Shown: positions 40,723-49,515 of the stretch, piece after piece
How positions within the stretch are numbered: the stretch's first letter is position 1
Layout of the letters: every line of letters begins with the position of its first letter
Origin: an uncultured bacterium
GTDB lineage: Bacteria > Cyanobacteriota > Vampirovibrionia > Gastranaerophilales > Gastranaerophilaceae
Direction: 5' to 3'
Assembly: GCA_902792085.1 (NCBI GenBank)
Contig: CADAYE010000007.1
Span: 62,001-126,000, forward strand
DNA length: 64,000 nucleotides
Position numbers and translations under genes: made by a program
The notes under the pieces: model-generated
What the model was told of the DNA's origin: nothing
The model's input: only the letters and a program-made list of their open reading frames with translations
Database searches by the model: none

Positions 40723-41677
40723 TACTAATACTCAAAGTGAAAAACTCGTAGAATTTGTTCGTGACGGGCTTGTTGAAACTGAACATTACGGATATGTTGT
40801 AAGGTGTTCAAAAAATCATGTCGCAGAAAAAATCGGAGATGATAAAAACTATCCGTTTTATCTGCGTTCTTGTGCAAAACCTTTGCAGGCATCTTTGCTT
40901 GTTGATTACGGGTTAGATAAAGAGTATGATTTAACTTCGTCTGAAATTGCCGTATGCTGTGCATCTCATGCCGGTGAAACGGTGCATATAAATATTTTAA
41001 AAAAACTGATGGAAAAGTTTGAACTTTTTGAAACCGATTTAAAATGCGGAGTAATAGAACCTCTTTCTCAAAGAGCGCAAAGAAAATTGATTTTAAATAA
41101 TGAAAAGCCGACTGTTTTGCATAACAACTGCTCCGGTAAACATATTATGATGCTCGGTTTGTGCAGGTTAAAGGGCTGGGATATTGAAAATTATGATGAT
41201 TTGAACCATCCTTTGCAGTTAGAAATTAAAAAAAGAATATACGAACTTTGCGGTTTGAAACAACGATTCCCTGTTACAAAGGACGGTTGCGGTGTCCCGA
41301 TTTGTTCAATGCCTTTATCTAATATGGTTCAGGGGTATCTGAATTTGTTTTGCGATGAAAAATATGCTGTAATAAAAGATGCATTTTTGAATAACCCCTA
41401 TCTTATAGGCGGAGAAAATCGCACCGATACAAAAATTATTGAAAACAGCAAAAAATTAATAGCAAAAGTTGGTGCGGGCGGACTTTGTATTGTCGTAAAT
41501 CCTGAAATTGAAGAAGGTTTTGTTGTAAAAATTTGTGATGCAAATATGCTTGCAAGAGAAGTTGCTACTATTGATTTAATAAATAATCTTCACTGGGCAA
41601 ATATTGAAGTGAATCATGACATTTTAATTAACAGCGGAGATAAAGTCGGGAAAATTGTGAGTGTGGTACAGGCATGA
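40715..41677 (+). CDS. L-asparaginase, rhizobial type II (Asparaginase_II) family
   Basis: Hydrolyses asparagine to aspartate and ammonia; this family is structurally unrelated to E. coli AnsA/AnsB and is related in fold to serine-dependent hydrolases, with a zinc site. 320 residues. Seen: SCAKPLQASL (SxxK, near residue 47), CCASHAGE, the signature LHNNCSGKHIMMLG near 137, and TKDGCGVPICSMPL near 190 with the zinc-binding Cys. No signal peptide, so cytoplasmic. Between the MshEN-like gene and folE2, overlapping both, so one operon. Confidence 0.9.
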   Translation: MNNTNTQSEKLVEFVRDGLVETEHYGYVVRCSKNHVAEKIGDDKNYPFYLRSCAKPLQASLLVDYGLDKEYDLTSSEIAVCCASHAGETVHINILKKLMEKFELFETDLKCGVIEPLSQRAQRKLILNNEKPTVLHNNCSGKHIMMLGLCRLKGWDIENYDDLNHPLQLEIKKRIYELCGLKQRFPVTKDGCGVPICSMPLSNMVQGYLNLFCDEKYAVIKDAFLNNPYLIGGENRTDTKIIENSKKLIAKVGAGGLCIVVNPEIEEGFVVKICDANMLAREVATIDLINNLHWANIEVNHDILINSGDKVGKIVSVVQA

Positions 41678-42456
41678 AAGATGTTCAAAATACACAAGAT
41701 TACAGGAATGTAGATATACAAAAAGTTGGAATAACCGATATAGATTTACCTTTGGTTATCCAAAGAAAAAATAAGTCGGATTTGGTTGTGTCAGGAGTTG
41801 CAAGAGCGGCTGTTTCTTTGCCGAGAAATTATAAAGGTACCCACATGAGCCGTTTTGTTGAAGTTTTTAATGAATGGCGTGAAAAAAATATGCTTGGGGT
41901 CGATATAAAAGGTTGTCTTGAAAAAATTATTAAAAAACTTCACGCTCAAAGCGGAGAATTGAAATTCAAATTCAAGTATTTTGTCAATAAAAAAGCCCCT
42001 GTATCAAAACTTTCTGCCCCGATGAGTTATGATTGTTCTTTCGAGGGGAAAATTGATGCAAATAACAATTACAAATTTATATTAGGTGCAAAAGTACCTG
42101 TTACAACTCTTTGCCCGTGTTCAAAAGAAATTTCAAATTACGGAGCGCATAATCAGAGGGCAATAATAAGTGTAAAGGTTTCTTATGATGAAACAGAACA
42201 CATTTGGTTAGAGGATTTGATAGAACTTGTTGAATCCTGCGCATCTTGTCCTTTGTATTCACTTTTAAAGCGTCAGGATGAAAAATATGTAACCGAAAAA
42301 GCGTGGGAAAATCCGAGGTTTGTGGAAGATGTGTTAAGAGAAGTTGTTGTAAAACTTCGCAATCATCCGGTTGTAAAAGAGTTTGAGGTTGATTGCGAAG
42401 CGTTTGAAAGTATCCACAACCACTCTGCCTGGGCTTATCAAAAAGAAATTAAATAA
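41674..42456 (+). CDS. folE2: GTP cyclohydrolase FolE2 (type IB)
   Basis: Converts GTP to dihydroneopterin triphosphate, the first step of folate (and queuosine-type) synthesis; the IB form uses Mn or Zn and is unrelated in sequence to FolE. 260 residues. Seen: start DVQNTQDYRNVDIQKVGI, RAAVSLPRNYKGTHMSRF near residue 45-65, and the metal-ligand Cys in VPVTTLCPCSKEISNYGAHN near 140-160. Last gene of a three-gene overlapping operon. Confidence 0.94.
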   Translation: MKDVQNTQDYRNVDIQKVGITDIDLPLVIQRKNKSDLVVSGVARAAVSLPRNYKGTHMSRFVEVFNEWREKNMLGVDIKGCLEKIIKKLHAQSGELKFKFKYFVNKKAPVSKLSAPMSYDCSFEGKIDANNNYKFILGAKVPVTTLCPCSKEISNYGAHNQRAIISVKVSYDETEHIWLEDLIELVESCASCPLYSLLKRQDEKYVTEKAWENPRFVEDVLREVVVKLRNHPVVKEFEVDCEAFESIHNHSAWAYQKEIK

Positions 42457-42497
42457 GGTTAATCAAAAATTTTGTTTGACTTTGCAAAGGTAACATT

Positions 42498-42761
42498 TTA
42501 TTGATTATTTTTTAATTTTAAATTTAATGTTTTTAAACTGATATTTTCAATATTATTTGTCATAACTTCAAATTCTGTCAATAAATAATTCAATGCTGAT
42601 AAAACATGTGTACCGTCTTGAACTTCATTCGCATTGTAACAGACGGCATCTCTAATTGTTTTAATAAAATCTTCTAAATTTAATGCTTTATCAAGTAAAT
42701 CATCTAATTCTTGCGTAAAATTGTTCATATAATTTGCTTCATACCATATATATTGTGCCAT
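42498..42761 (-). CDS. Small protein of unknown function, divergent from the Xre regulator
   Basis: 87 residues, or 76 if the inner start MNNFTQELDD is used. Acidic and helical throughout (LDDLLDKALNLEDFIKTIRD; ALNYLLTEFEVMTNN). The start region overlaps the palindromic operator at 42769-42786, so it is very likely controlled by the neighbouring Xre protein. Layout (small regulator plus small divergent protein) is compatible with a toxin-antitoxin or phage-remnant switch, but the protein is not recognised. Confidence 0.55.
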   Translation of the reverse strand: MAQYIWYEANYMNNFTQELDDLLDKALNLEDFIKTIRDAVCYNANEVQDGTHVLSALNYLLTEFEVMTNNIENISLKTLNLKLKNNQ

Positions 42762-42768
42762 TTAACAA

Positions 42769-42786
42769 ATATACAATGTTGTATAT
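42769..42786. promoter_or_regulatory. Xre operator (18-bp inverted repeat)
   Basis: ATATACAA-tg-TTGTATAT, flanked by AACA/TGTT that extend the dyad. It sits between the divergent genes, 7 bases before the left start codon and over the -35 region of the xre promoter (TATAAT at 42805-42810). Confidence 0.65.
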
Positions 42787-42817
42787 TGTTTGTCAATAGA
42801 CTAATATAATTGGTATT

Positions 42818-43054
42818 ATGACTAACAAAAAGGGAAATATAAATATAAAAATCGGAAAAAAAATAAAACTTGAAAGAGTGAAAAGAGATTTATCTCAGGA
42901 TAAACTCGGTGAGATTGCCAACATAAGCAAGAATTTTGTCGGAGCAATTGAACGGGGTGAATCTTCTCCAACAATAGAAACACTTGAAAAAATCGCAAAT
43001 GCTTTTGGGATTTCTTTGACTGATTTGGTTGATGTATCAAAAGTAGAGATTTAG
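42818..43054 (+). CDS. Xre/Cro-type helix-turn-helix regulator
   Basis: 78 residues, a single HTH_3 domain: KKIKLERVKRDLSQDKLGEI with helix 2, then SKNFVGAIERGESSPTIETL as recognition part, and KIANAFGISLTDLVDV as the closing helix. No second domain. TATAAT (42805-42810) ends 7 nt before the ATG without a ribosome site, so it looks leaderless. Likely autorepressor and regulator of the divergent 87-residue gene. Confidence 0.88.
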   Translation: MTNKKGNINIKIGKKIKLERVKRDLSQDKLGEIANISKNFVGAIERGESSPTIETLEKIANAFGISLTDLVDVSKVEI

Positions 43055-43100
43055 CCTACAGTTTATGATGGCGAATCCGGTATATATGGGCAAAAAAGAA

Positions 43101-44519
43101 TTAATATTCGCAATATTGTAATATGCTGTCATAGTCTTTGCATTCAGGATGTTCTTTCATGACGCGTTTGACTTGGTTAACATTAGATATAATTTCATTA
43201 TTTGTCTGCGGTAATTTCAGGGCAAATTCAGGTAAGCCCATTGTTACCAAAACTTTTTTAAATATATCAGAATACTCGCGCATATCACCCTGCGATGCGA
43301 CTGCTATAAACTCTTTTTTATTTGTATAAGCATACTTTATATCGGAAGGATAAACACCAGCTTTTAAAAATTCTTCACGGTATTTGCAATTTTCAAAATC
43401 CTGAACGACCTTTTCCTTCCCGTTTACGATGATTGTTTTTGATGGCATAATTGAGTTTAAAAATTTAATATAATTTTTGTTTCCTGCTGTGGCATCAAGT
43501 AATCTATCGTTCAAATGTGTCATTTCATGACGCAGACTGTCCTTTATTCCTCCCTCCAAAAATATTCCCCCAAATTTATGCGAATAATATCCTTTTGCCA
43601 AATTATCAGTATAAAAATTATCAATACGACTAAGGTTGATGATATATGGAAATATTGCTTCTTCTTTTCCGTATTTCTTCCAAAGATTTAATTCTTTTTT
43701 TATTGCTTTTAAGTCTTTAATACTGTGATTTTTATCAGTATCAGATAAAATTACATGCGTTCCGAATTGATTTAAAATATCAAGACACATTTTGCACACT
43801 TCAGGAGAAATTTTATTAGTATTGAGATAATATTTAATATACATGTAATCATTAAACGGCGAATATTTTGCTATATATGAGTATGCCTCTGTTCTTTGGT
43901 TCTCAACAATATCTTTTGCATTAGTAGTGCATTTATGATTTTTTGTACGATCAAAAATTGCATCCAAATCCTGATAAGTTCTTCCGGCAATATATGGCAT
44001 ATCACTATCTATAACTTCCATATAATGCTCTGCAGGAGATAATTTGTACTTAACAGTGTCAAGGTCTAATTCAGGAATAAAATATCTCGAATAATTGCCG
44101 TTTAAAGTATTGTATGTATCAATCATATCAGATATTAAATTTATTCCCTCGTCATTATAATAATATTTTTCTTCTTTTTCAATATTTTTAGAAATATACT
44201 TAAGACCACTTTTTATTTGGTTTTTGATATATTTGTCTTTTATATTTTCAAGTCCTGCATCCATACCTAAAACAAGCCCTGCAACATTTGGGGACATATA
44301 ATGTTCTGTATCATAATAATTTTGAGCAATAATTTTTAAATCATTGTTATTTATAAGTCTTATTACATTTTCGGCTCTTTCTTTAGGCAGAGAATCTATA
44401 CTGCCATAAGTATCTCTTTCATAATGATAATTTTGGTAATCGGGTAATTTGTCATATTTCTTTTTTTTACCGACAAATGGTGTTTGATTATAATTTGAAT
44501 TAATTGCAAAAACTTTCAT
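43101..44519 (-). CDS. HExxH zinc-peptidase-like protein with N-terminal FVG patch
   Basis: About 472 residues, start at the ATG giving MKVFAINSNYNQTPFVGKKK (an upstream TTG would add seven residues). HEMTHLNDR near residue 328 is an HExxH zinc motif; about 70 residues on, NKKEFIAVASQGDMREYSD resembles the third-ligand region (N-x-x-E-F-x-A) of anthrax lethal-factor-like and related gluzincins. The first 300 residues are helical and unknown. No signal peptide, but the N-terminal F(x)G patch is shared with three other unknown proteins here. Could be an effector-type peptidase (inference). Confidence 0.6.
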   Translation of the reverse strand: MKVFAINSNYNQTPFVGKKKKYDKLPDYQNYHYERDTYGSIDSLPKERAENVIRLINNNDLKIIAQNYYDTEHYMSPNVAGLVLGMDAGLENIKDKYIKNQIKSGLKYISKNIEKEEKYYYNDEGINLISDMIDTYNTLNGNYSRYFIPELDLDTVKYKLSPAEHYMEVIDSDMPYIAGRTYQDLDAIFDRTKNHKCTTNAKDIVENQRTEAYSYIAKYSPFNDYMYIKYYLNTNKISPEVCKMCLDILNQFGTHVILSDTDKNHSIKDLKAIKKELNLWKKYGKEEAIFPYIINLSRIDNFYTDNLAKGYYSHKFGGIFLEGGIKDSLRHEMTHLNDRLLDATAGNKNYIKFLNSIMPSKTIIVNGKEKVVQDFENCKYREEFLKAGVYPSDIKYAYTNKKEFIAVASQGDMREYSDIFKKVLVTMGLPEFALKLPQTNNEIISNVNQVKRVMKEHPECKDYDSILQYCEY

Positions 44520-44564
44520 ATTTATAATAAATACGAACAAAATAAATTTTGCGTAATTGTTATC

Positions 44565-45875
44565 CTAAATCACATCTTGCGGGGGGTTAATTTTCTGTGC
44601 TTCCACTCTGTCTTTAATTGCGCCCATCGGTTCGTAGTAAGGCTCAACCGTCATTACTTTTGCCGCAATATCAGGATAATAATAGATAAATTTTAATTCA
44701 CTCTTTGTTAAAGGTTTTTGAGTGTGGACATTTGCATAACGGACAAGTTCAAGAATATTTCTTGCTTCGTGTTCGTCTTTAAATTCAAGTTCAAGGTTGT
44801 TATAAACATTTCTGAACCCTTTAATTCCGCCGTATTCTCCTGTTGTAATCATTCGTCCTGTTTCAATGATTTCAGGTTCGCCTCTGCCGAGTTCTTCAAA
44901 GTCATAGAGTTCATAATTTCTGCGGTCTTTTAACGCACCGTCAGCGTGTATTCCGGATTCGTGTGCAAATGCGTTATCTCCGACAGCAGGCTGATTCATA
45001 GGGATAGGAACTCCGAAAGCGTAAGCGGTATATTTTGCTATCTGCCAAGCCTTATCAAGTCTTATATTTTCGTCAATTTTATATTTTCCTCTAAAGCCTG
45101 CGGATTTCAGACACCCTAAAAGGCAGGACACCAAATCGGCATTTCCGGCTCTTTCGCCCATACCATTGATGGCAGTGTTTATGTATGCATCAACACCTGC
45201 ATCTATTGCTGCTTTTGCGCCGATAATAGAACAAGCCGCAGCCATTCCCAAATCGTTGTGAAAGTGCATTTCAATAGGCATTTCAAGAGCCTTTGCAAGT
45301 GTATAAATTCTGTCATAAGTTGTTAATGGGTCTTCTCCGCCCAATGTGTCGCAATATCTGAAACGGTGTGCGCCTGATTTTTTGGCTTCTTTACCGTATT
45401 TTATAAGAAAATCAATATCGCTTCTTGATGCATCTTCTGCGTTTACTCCGATAATTCTTGCTCCTTTATCAACGGCGCATTCGACTGCTTCTTTGGTCAT
45501 TTTTATAATGTCATCAGGTGTTTTTTTACCGCCGTATTTCCCGTTAATCATCTGTTCTGATGTGGATTGGGAAAGGTTTACATATTGCAAATCAGGAACA
45601 TTTTTGAACGATAATTCCACATCTTCTGCTATCCCTCTCATCCAGCCTGAGAGTCTTGTTTTTGTTATAACTCCCCTTTTTACAAGTTCCAAATTCCCGT
45701 TTAAATAATTCAATTCGTGTTTTGTTGTCGGAAATCCAAACTCTGACTGAGTTATGCCCATGCTGTTTAACATCAGATTTATAATGGTTTTTTGGAGTTT
45801 GGCAAGTCCTAAGCGTGATGTTTGTACCCCGTCACGGTTAGTTACATCTACAAAATATATTCTGTTATCGCTCAT
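44565..45875 (-). CDS. Homocitrate/2-isopropylmalate synthase-like enzyme
   Basis: DRE-TIM metallolyase family, which condenses acetyl-CoA with a 2-oxo acid. 436 residues. Seen: FVDVTNRDGVQTSRLGLAKL (DxTxRDG) at the start, HFHNDLGMA (HxHND) near residue 205, the AINGMGERAGNADL signature near 240 and HESGIHADG near 310. No LeuA regulatory domain, so NifV/homocitrate synthase or the related Re-citrate synthase fits better than isopropylmalate synthase. No nif or lysine genes are nearby. Re-citrate synthase would fit an anaerobe; not settled from sequence. Confidence 0.8.
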   Translation of the reverse strand: MSDNRIYFVDVTNRDGVQTSRLGLAKLQKTIINLMLNSMGITQSEFGFPTTKHELNYLNGNLELVKRGVITKTRLSGWMRGIAEDVELSFKNVPDLQYVNLSQSTSEQMINGKYGGKKTPDDIIKMTKEAVECAVDKGARIIGVNAEDASRSDIDFLIKYGKEAKKSGAHRFRYCDTLGGEDPLTTYDRIYTLAKALEMPIEMHFHNDLGMAAACSIIGAKAAIDAGVDAYINTAINGMGERAGNADLVSCLLGCLKSAGFRGKYKIDENIRLDKAWQIAKYTAYAFGVPIPMNQPAVGDNAFAHESGIHADGALKDRRNYELYDFEELGRGEPEIIETGRMITTGEYGGIKGFRNVYNNLELEFKDEHEARNILELVRYANVHTQKPLTKSELKFIYYYPDIAAKVMTVEPYYEPMGAIKDRVEAQKINPPQDVI

Positions 45876-45970
45876 AAATTTTCCCCTTTGTTATCATTAT
45901 TATAGTATAAAATATCTTAATTAACTTGATTTTTTAAGTATAATTAATTAAAATGTGGTAAAGAGCAGAT

Positions 45971-47563
45971 ATGAAAAACGATACAACCATACTTGATAAA
46001 AAGATAGCAAAAGAAGTCAAAACGGGAAATGTAAAATCGGCGATTGAATTATGCCAGATTGGTTTGCAGAAAGATCCGACAAATGCAAATTTGCATTTGC
46101 GCTTGGGGGATTTGTATTTGACTTGGCATCTGGATATTTATACTTCGAGCCAATATGTTGATGAAGCGATAACTGAATATCAGATGGCGCTTGAATCTAT
46201 TGATACTCCAGAGCTTTATTACAAAATCGGTGTTGCGCAGTATCACAAGGGCGATTTGGATAAGGCGGTTAATTATTTTAGTGCTGCTATAAAAAGAAAT
46301 ACAAAATATGCCAAAGCCTATTATATGCTTGCAGAAACTTATACAAAAAAAGCCAGATTTACTGATGCAATTGATAATGCAAAACTTGCTGTAAAATATG
46401 CTCCGTTTTCAAGTTCGTGCGCTCACAATTTATTAAAGAGTTTGTATCAGGTTTCATCATTCAGAGTGTTTAAAAATAAAATAAGGGCTTTTCATGAAAA
46501 TATGATGTCTGTTTTAACTTTGCCTTTTGATAAAGAAGCAATAAAAAGGGTAAAAGAATCATTGTCTTATGCAAAATTTTTGCCGATACTATTCAAAGGA
46601 TATTTGGCGGTTCAGACCAAAGGAATTGATCAAGCGCTTGATATTTATATTGATGCGGTTGACAAGGCTCCGGGGTTTGTTCCGTTGTACTGTTTATTGG
46701 GTGATATTTATTCGTCTTTAGGCAGATTTGATGATGCGATAACCGAATACAAAATGGCAATTTGGCTTGACAGTTTAAACATTCCTGCATATCAACATTT
46801 GTGCAGAGCATATGAAGATTTGGGCGATTACGACAATGCGGTAGAAATTTATGAAAAACTGATTCAAATTATGCCTAATATGCCTGAGTTTCATTCAAAT
46901 TTGGCAAATATTTTGTATATTAAGGGGGATGTTGATGGTGCGGTTTCGCATTTTCAAACCGCAATCACACTAAATCCTAATAAAGAATGGACAAGTGTTG
47001 TTAATCAGACTTTGGGGTTTGTTTTTCAGGAAACGAAAAAAGATATTGACGCTGCGATTACATCATATCAGAGTGCTTATTTGCTGACTCCGGAAGATAT
47101 TGATATTTATGTAAATTTGGGCAGTGCATTTTATGATAAAGAAGATTTTGAAAATGCGCTGACTGTTTATCGTAACGCACTTGAACTTGACCCTAAAAAT
47201 GCAAAAATTCACTGTAATTTGGGATTTTTATATTGGGGCCAGGGCCAAACTCAGGAAGCTATCAGAGAATATGAGCATGCTATTGAGTATGACGATACTT
47301 ATGCAATTGCCTATAACAATTTGGGCGTAATATATCTTGACGATTTGGGCAGAGTAGCGCCTGCTATTGAAATGTTTAAAAAAGCGGTAGAAAATAACCC
47401 CAATTATGCGTTGGCGCATTTCAATCTTGCCCGTTCCGTTGCAATAACAGGGGATAAAATTGAGGCTGCAAAACTTTATCAGATTGCGCAGGATGTAAAC
47501 AAAATTACCGGCGAAATTGACCCTCAGGATATAATTGATAAAATCAACGCATTGTTTGATTAG
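45971..47563 (+). CDS. TPR-repeat protein, 530 aa
   Basis: Tetratricopeptide repeats in two blocks, about residues 20-145 and 220-520, for example FVPLYCLLGDIYSSLGRFDD and AKIHCNLGFLYWGQGQTQEA and TYAIAYNNLGVIYLDDLGRV. The block break (residues 145-220, FRVFKNKIRAFHENMMSVL) is helical but not TPR. No signal peptide or membrane segment. TATAAT at 45938-45943 is the likely -10. Partners unknown. Confidence 0.85.
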   Translation: MKNDTTILDKKIAKEVKTGNVKSAIELCQIGLQKDPTNANLHLRLGDLYLTWHLDIYTSSQYVDEAITEYQMALESIDTPELYYKIGVAQYHKGDLDKAVNYFSAAIKRNTKYAKAYYMLAETYTKKARFTDAIDNAKLAVKYAPFSSSCAHNLLKSLYQVSSFRVFKNKIRAFHENMMSVLTLPFDKEAIKRVKESLSYAKFLPILFKGYLAVQTKGIDQALDIYIDAVDKAPGFVPLYCLLGDIYSSLGRFDDAITEYKMAIWLDSLNIPAYQHLCRAYEDLGDYDNAVEIYEKLIQIMPNMPEFHSNLANILYIKGDVDGAVSHFQTAITLNPNKEWTSVVNQTLGFVFQETKKDIDAAITSYQSAYLLTPEDIDIYVNLGSAFYDKEDFENALTVYRNALELDPKNAKIHCNLGFLYWGQGQTQEAIREYEHAIEYDDTYAIAYNNLGVIYLDDLGRVAPAIEMFKKAVENNPNYALAHFNLARSVAITGDKIEAAKLYQIAQDVNKITGEIDPQDIIDKINALFD

Positions 47564-47599
47564 GGGTAATTATATTTTAAAATCAAATAAAGTATAATC

Positions 47600-47890
47600 A
47601 TTGGGAGATAGGTTTTCTACCTCTCCTACGAAGATACAAAGCGAACCGAAAAATTTTAAGATCCTGAAACAGTCTGGGCGCTTTGCGCTTGCGCATACAT
47701 GGTCACACGACTTGTTTCTCGTCGGTTCCCTTTGTAAAGTTCAGGATGACAAAATTTTTCGTGTGAGCCTGTATGCCTTGTGCTGGATGTCAACGAAGTT
47801 GACAGGAGAGGGTATTATCTACAAACCCTCTCTCATTTTTCAAATGTTCAAAATAAATTTCTTACATTGAAAAATTTCTCTCCCCCAAGG
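47600..47890. repeat. Repeat-rich gene-free stretch
   Basis: No credible gene in 47564-48040. Contains CCTGAAACAG...CTTTACAAAG-type arms around 47661-47757 (GATCCTGAAAC with GTTCAGGATGAC), GCGCTTTGCGC near 47679, GTCAACGAAGTTGAC near 47799, and paired GAGAGGG/CCCTCTC words near 47806-47832. A mosaic of the dispersed palindromic repeats seen elsewhere in the window. Confidence 0.55.
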
Positions 47891-48040
47891 GAGATAGTGT
47901 AAACCATCTATTAGATTTCTAACTTTCGGCAGCGCCTCAAGTTTAAATCTTTTTCCCCACGCAGGGAAAAAGAAATATGTATTTGGTTGCCCCGAACTTG
48001 AAAACTGTCGGATTTAGATATCTATAAACGATAATAACAA

Positions 48041-48069
48041 AATAAAAACGGTCGGAGGAGTTCCGACCG
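48041..48069 (-). terminator. Terminator of the Q/P-rich protein gene
   Basis: Minus strand: CGGTCGGAA-CTCC-TCCGACCG, 8-bp perfect stem (48049-48069), followed by TTTTTATTTT. Confidence 0.8.
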
Positions 48070-48109
48070 AAGATATTAGGGTTAATTATTTATAGAAAGG
48101 GGTATAAAA

Positions 48110-48823
48110 CTAAACTTGTTGTGGTTGAGCATCTGCCTGTTGTTTTCTGTTGCTGTTTGTAAACGCATCAATAACAGAACCGATTGCCCAGCCTGCGATT
48201 GCCAACGCAGGAACTTTTATTGCAAGGCTTTTGAGGTTGAATGCGCTTGATAGCCCTGCACCTTTGCAAAGTTTGACTATTCCGCCTGCAAGTGCCGTGC
48301 CGATACCTGCAAGAATACCTGTCGATTTTCCTGTGTTGGTAACTTCATATACATTACCTTTTTCGGTAATTCTAATATTGGGATTTTCAGCCATTAATTT
48401 TTCGTTGTATTCGCTAATCTGTTCAGGTGTCAGTTGTGTTTGTTCCTGAACTTGTTGTCCGCTAAATGCAGGGTAATAAGGATTTTGGGCTTGCGGATAC
48501 TGAACCTGTGGTTGAATTTGTTGTTGAGGATACTGAATCGGTTGTTGATATTGCGGCTGAACTTGCGCCTGTTGAGGTTGTTGTACCTGAGTTTGTTGTG
48601 TCGGAACATACATAGGTCCGAAAATACTTGCTCTTTGTTCATCAGTTATATTGCCTGTTTTCAATTCTGTCGGCATCATAAAATCATTTGAATAATCCTT
48701 TGGCATTCCAAAAAGACTGCTTGTCATAGGATTACTAAAACATGTATTGAAACCTGTTGAAAATGTTGCCGGTGTTGTTGCAGTCGTTGTGCTGCCTACC
48801 TGTGATACTAAACCATTACCCAT
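48110..48823 (-). CDS. Gln/Pro-rich protein with C-terminal Gly-zipper membrane region
   Basis: 237 residues, not recognised. Start MGNGLVSQVGSTTTATTPAT is Ser/Thr-rich; residues ~75-130 are a low-complexity Gln/Pro/Tyr region with repeated QPQ and QYPQ words; the end has two glycine-zipper stretches (GILAGIGTALAGGIVKL and LAIAGWAIGSVIDAF), likely to be membrane-inserting or to oligomerise, then a Gln-rich tail. No cleavable signal peptide. Carries element copy C upstream and its own terminator, so a single-gene unit. AGGAAAGG lies 10 bases before the ATG. Possibly a surface or envelope-associated protein. Confidence 0.6.
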   Translation of the reverse strand: MGNGLVSQVGSTTTATTPATFSTGFNTCFSNPMTSSLFGMPKDYSNDFMMPTELKTGNITDEQRASIFGPMYVPTQQTQVQQPQQAQVQPQYQQPIQYPQQQIQPQVQYPQAQNPYYPAFSGQQVQEQTQLTPEQISEYNEKLMAENPNIRITEKGNVYEVTNTGKSTGILAGIGTALAGGIVKLCKGAGLSSAFNLKSLAIKVPALAIAGWAIGSVIDAFTNSNRKQQADAQPQQV

Positions 48824-48869
48824 AATAAAATAACCTTTCCTACAAAAATAATTAAATAACCCTTACTTC

Positions 48870-48901
48870 TATATAAAGTTTTTTTGTTTTCAAAAATTGC
48901 C
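48870..48901 (-). promoter_or_regulatory. GGCAA-N18-CTTTATATA element, copy C
   Basis: Minus strand: GGCAA (48901-48897), 18 bases, CTTTATATA (48878-48870), 46 bases before the ATG of the Q/P-rich gene. Third copy with exact spacing. Confidence 0.6.
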
Positions 48902-48948
48902 TGTTTATTAAAATTTGTTAACAAAAGTTGAAAAAATCAATAAAATTG

Positions 48949-48954
48949 TATAAT
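48949..48954 (+). promoter_or_regulatory. chrA1 -10 box, TATAAT-N6-ATG (leaderless)
   Basis: TATAAT ends 6 nt before ATG 48961; TTGAAA at 48928 would be a -35 with a short 15-nt spacer. No ribosome site precedes the ATG. Confidence 0.5.
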
Positions 48955-48960
48955 TACATT

Positions 48961-49515
48961 ATGGAAAAGTCGTTTTTCAGCATATTCAAAACATTTTTTA
49001 AAGTAGGAACATTACTTTTAGGCGGAGGATATGTTATTTTGCCGCTATTGTCTTGTGAACTTGTCGATAAAAAAGGCTGGATAACATCTGACGAATTGTG
49101 CGAATATTATACGATTAGTACAAGTCTGCCAGGTGTAATTGCAATAAATACCGCCGTATTTACAGGACGAAAACTTCTCGGGACAAAAGGGGCTGTTGCA
49201 TCAATCTTAGGGGTTACTTTACCGTCATTTTTGGTAATAGTTTTGCTTGCTTCGGTATTGAGCGAACTTGTTCGCTTTAACCACATAAATTACATATTTT
49301 GGGGAGTCGGAATTGGTGTTGTTGCGCTTTTATGCTTTGCTGTAAAAGAAATGTGGCCAAAATGCGTAACTGACAAATTTACTTCTGCTATTTATGTTTT
49401 GTGTCTAATTCTTGCACTATGGGGTGAAATTTCTCCTGCGATAATAGTTATATTTGCAATAATTAGCGGACTTGTGGTTCAGTTTATAAAAAACAGGAGG
49501 AAAAGTAATGATTAA
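48961..49515 (+). CDS. Chromate transporter family protein, N-terminal-type half (CHR)
   Basis: 184 residues with about five to six membrane segments. CHR domain signatures: FKVGTLLLGGGYVILPLL near the start (F-x-x-G-x-x-x-F/LGG) and STSLPGVIAINTAVFTG (PGP-like motif, here LPGV). Together with the next gene it forms a split pair; such short CHR proteins work as heterodimers and export chromate in known cases, though the physiological substrate is usually unknown. An in-frame TTG at 48928 is not needed. Confidence 0.88.
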   Translation: MEKSFFSIFKTFFKVGTLLLGGGYVILPLLSCELVDKKGWITSDELCEYYTISTSLPGVIAINTAVFTGRKLLGTKGAVASILGVTLPSFLVIVLLASVLSELVRFNHINYIFWGVGIGVVALLCFAVKEMWPKCVTDKFTSAIYVLCLILALWGEISPAIIVIFAIISGLVVQFIKNRRKSND

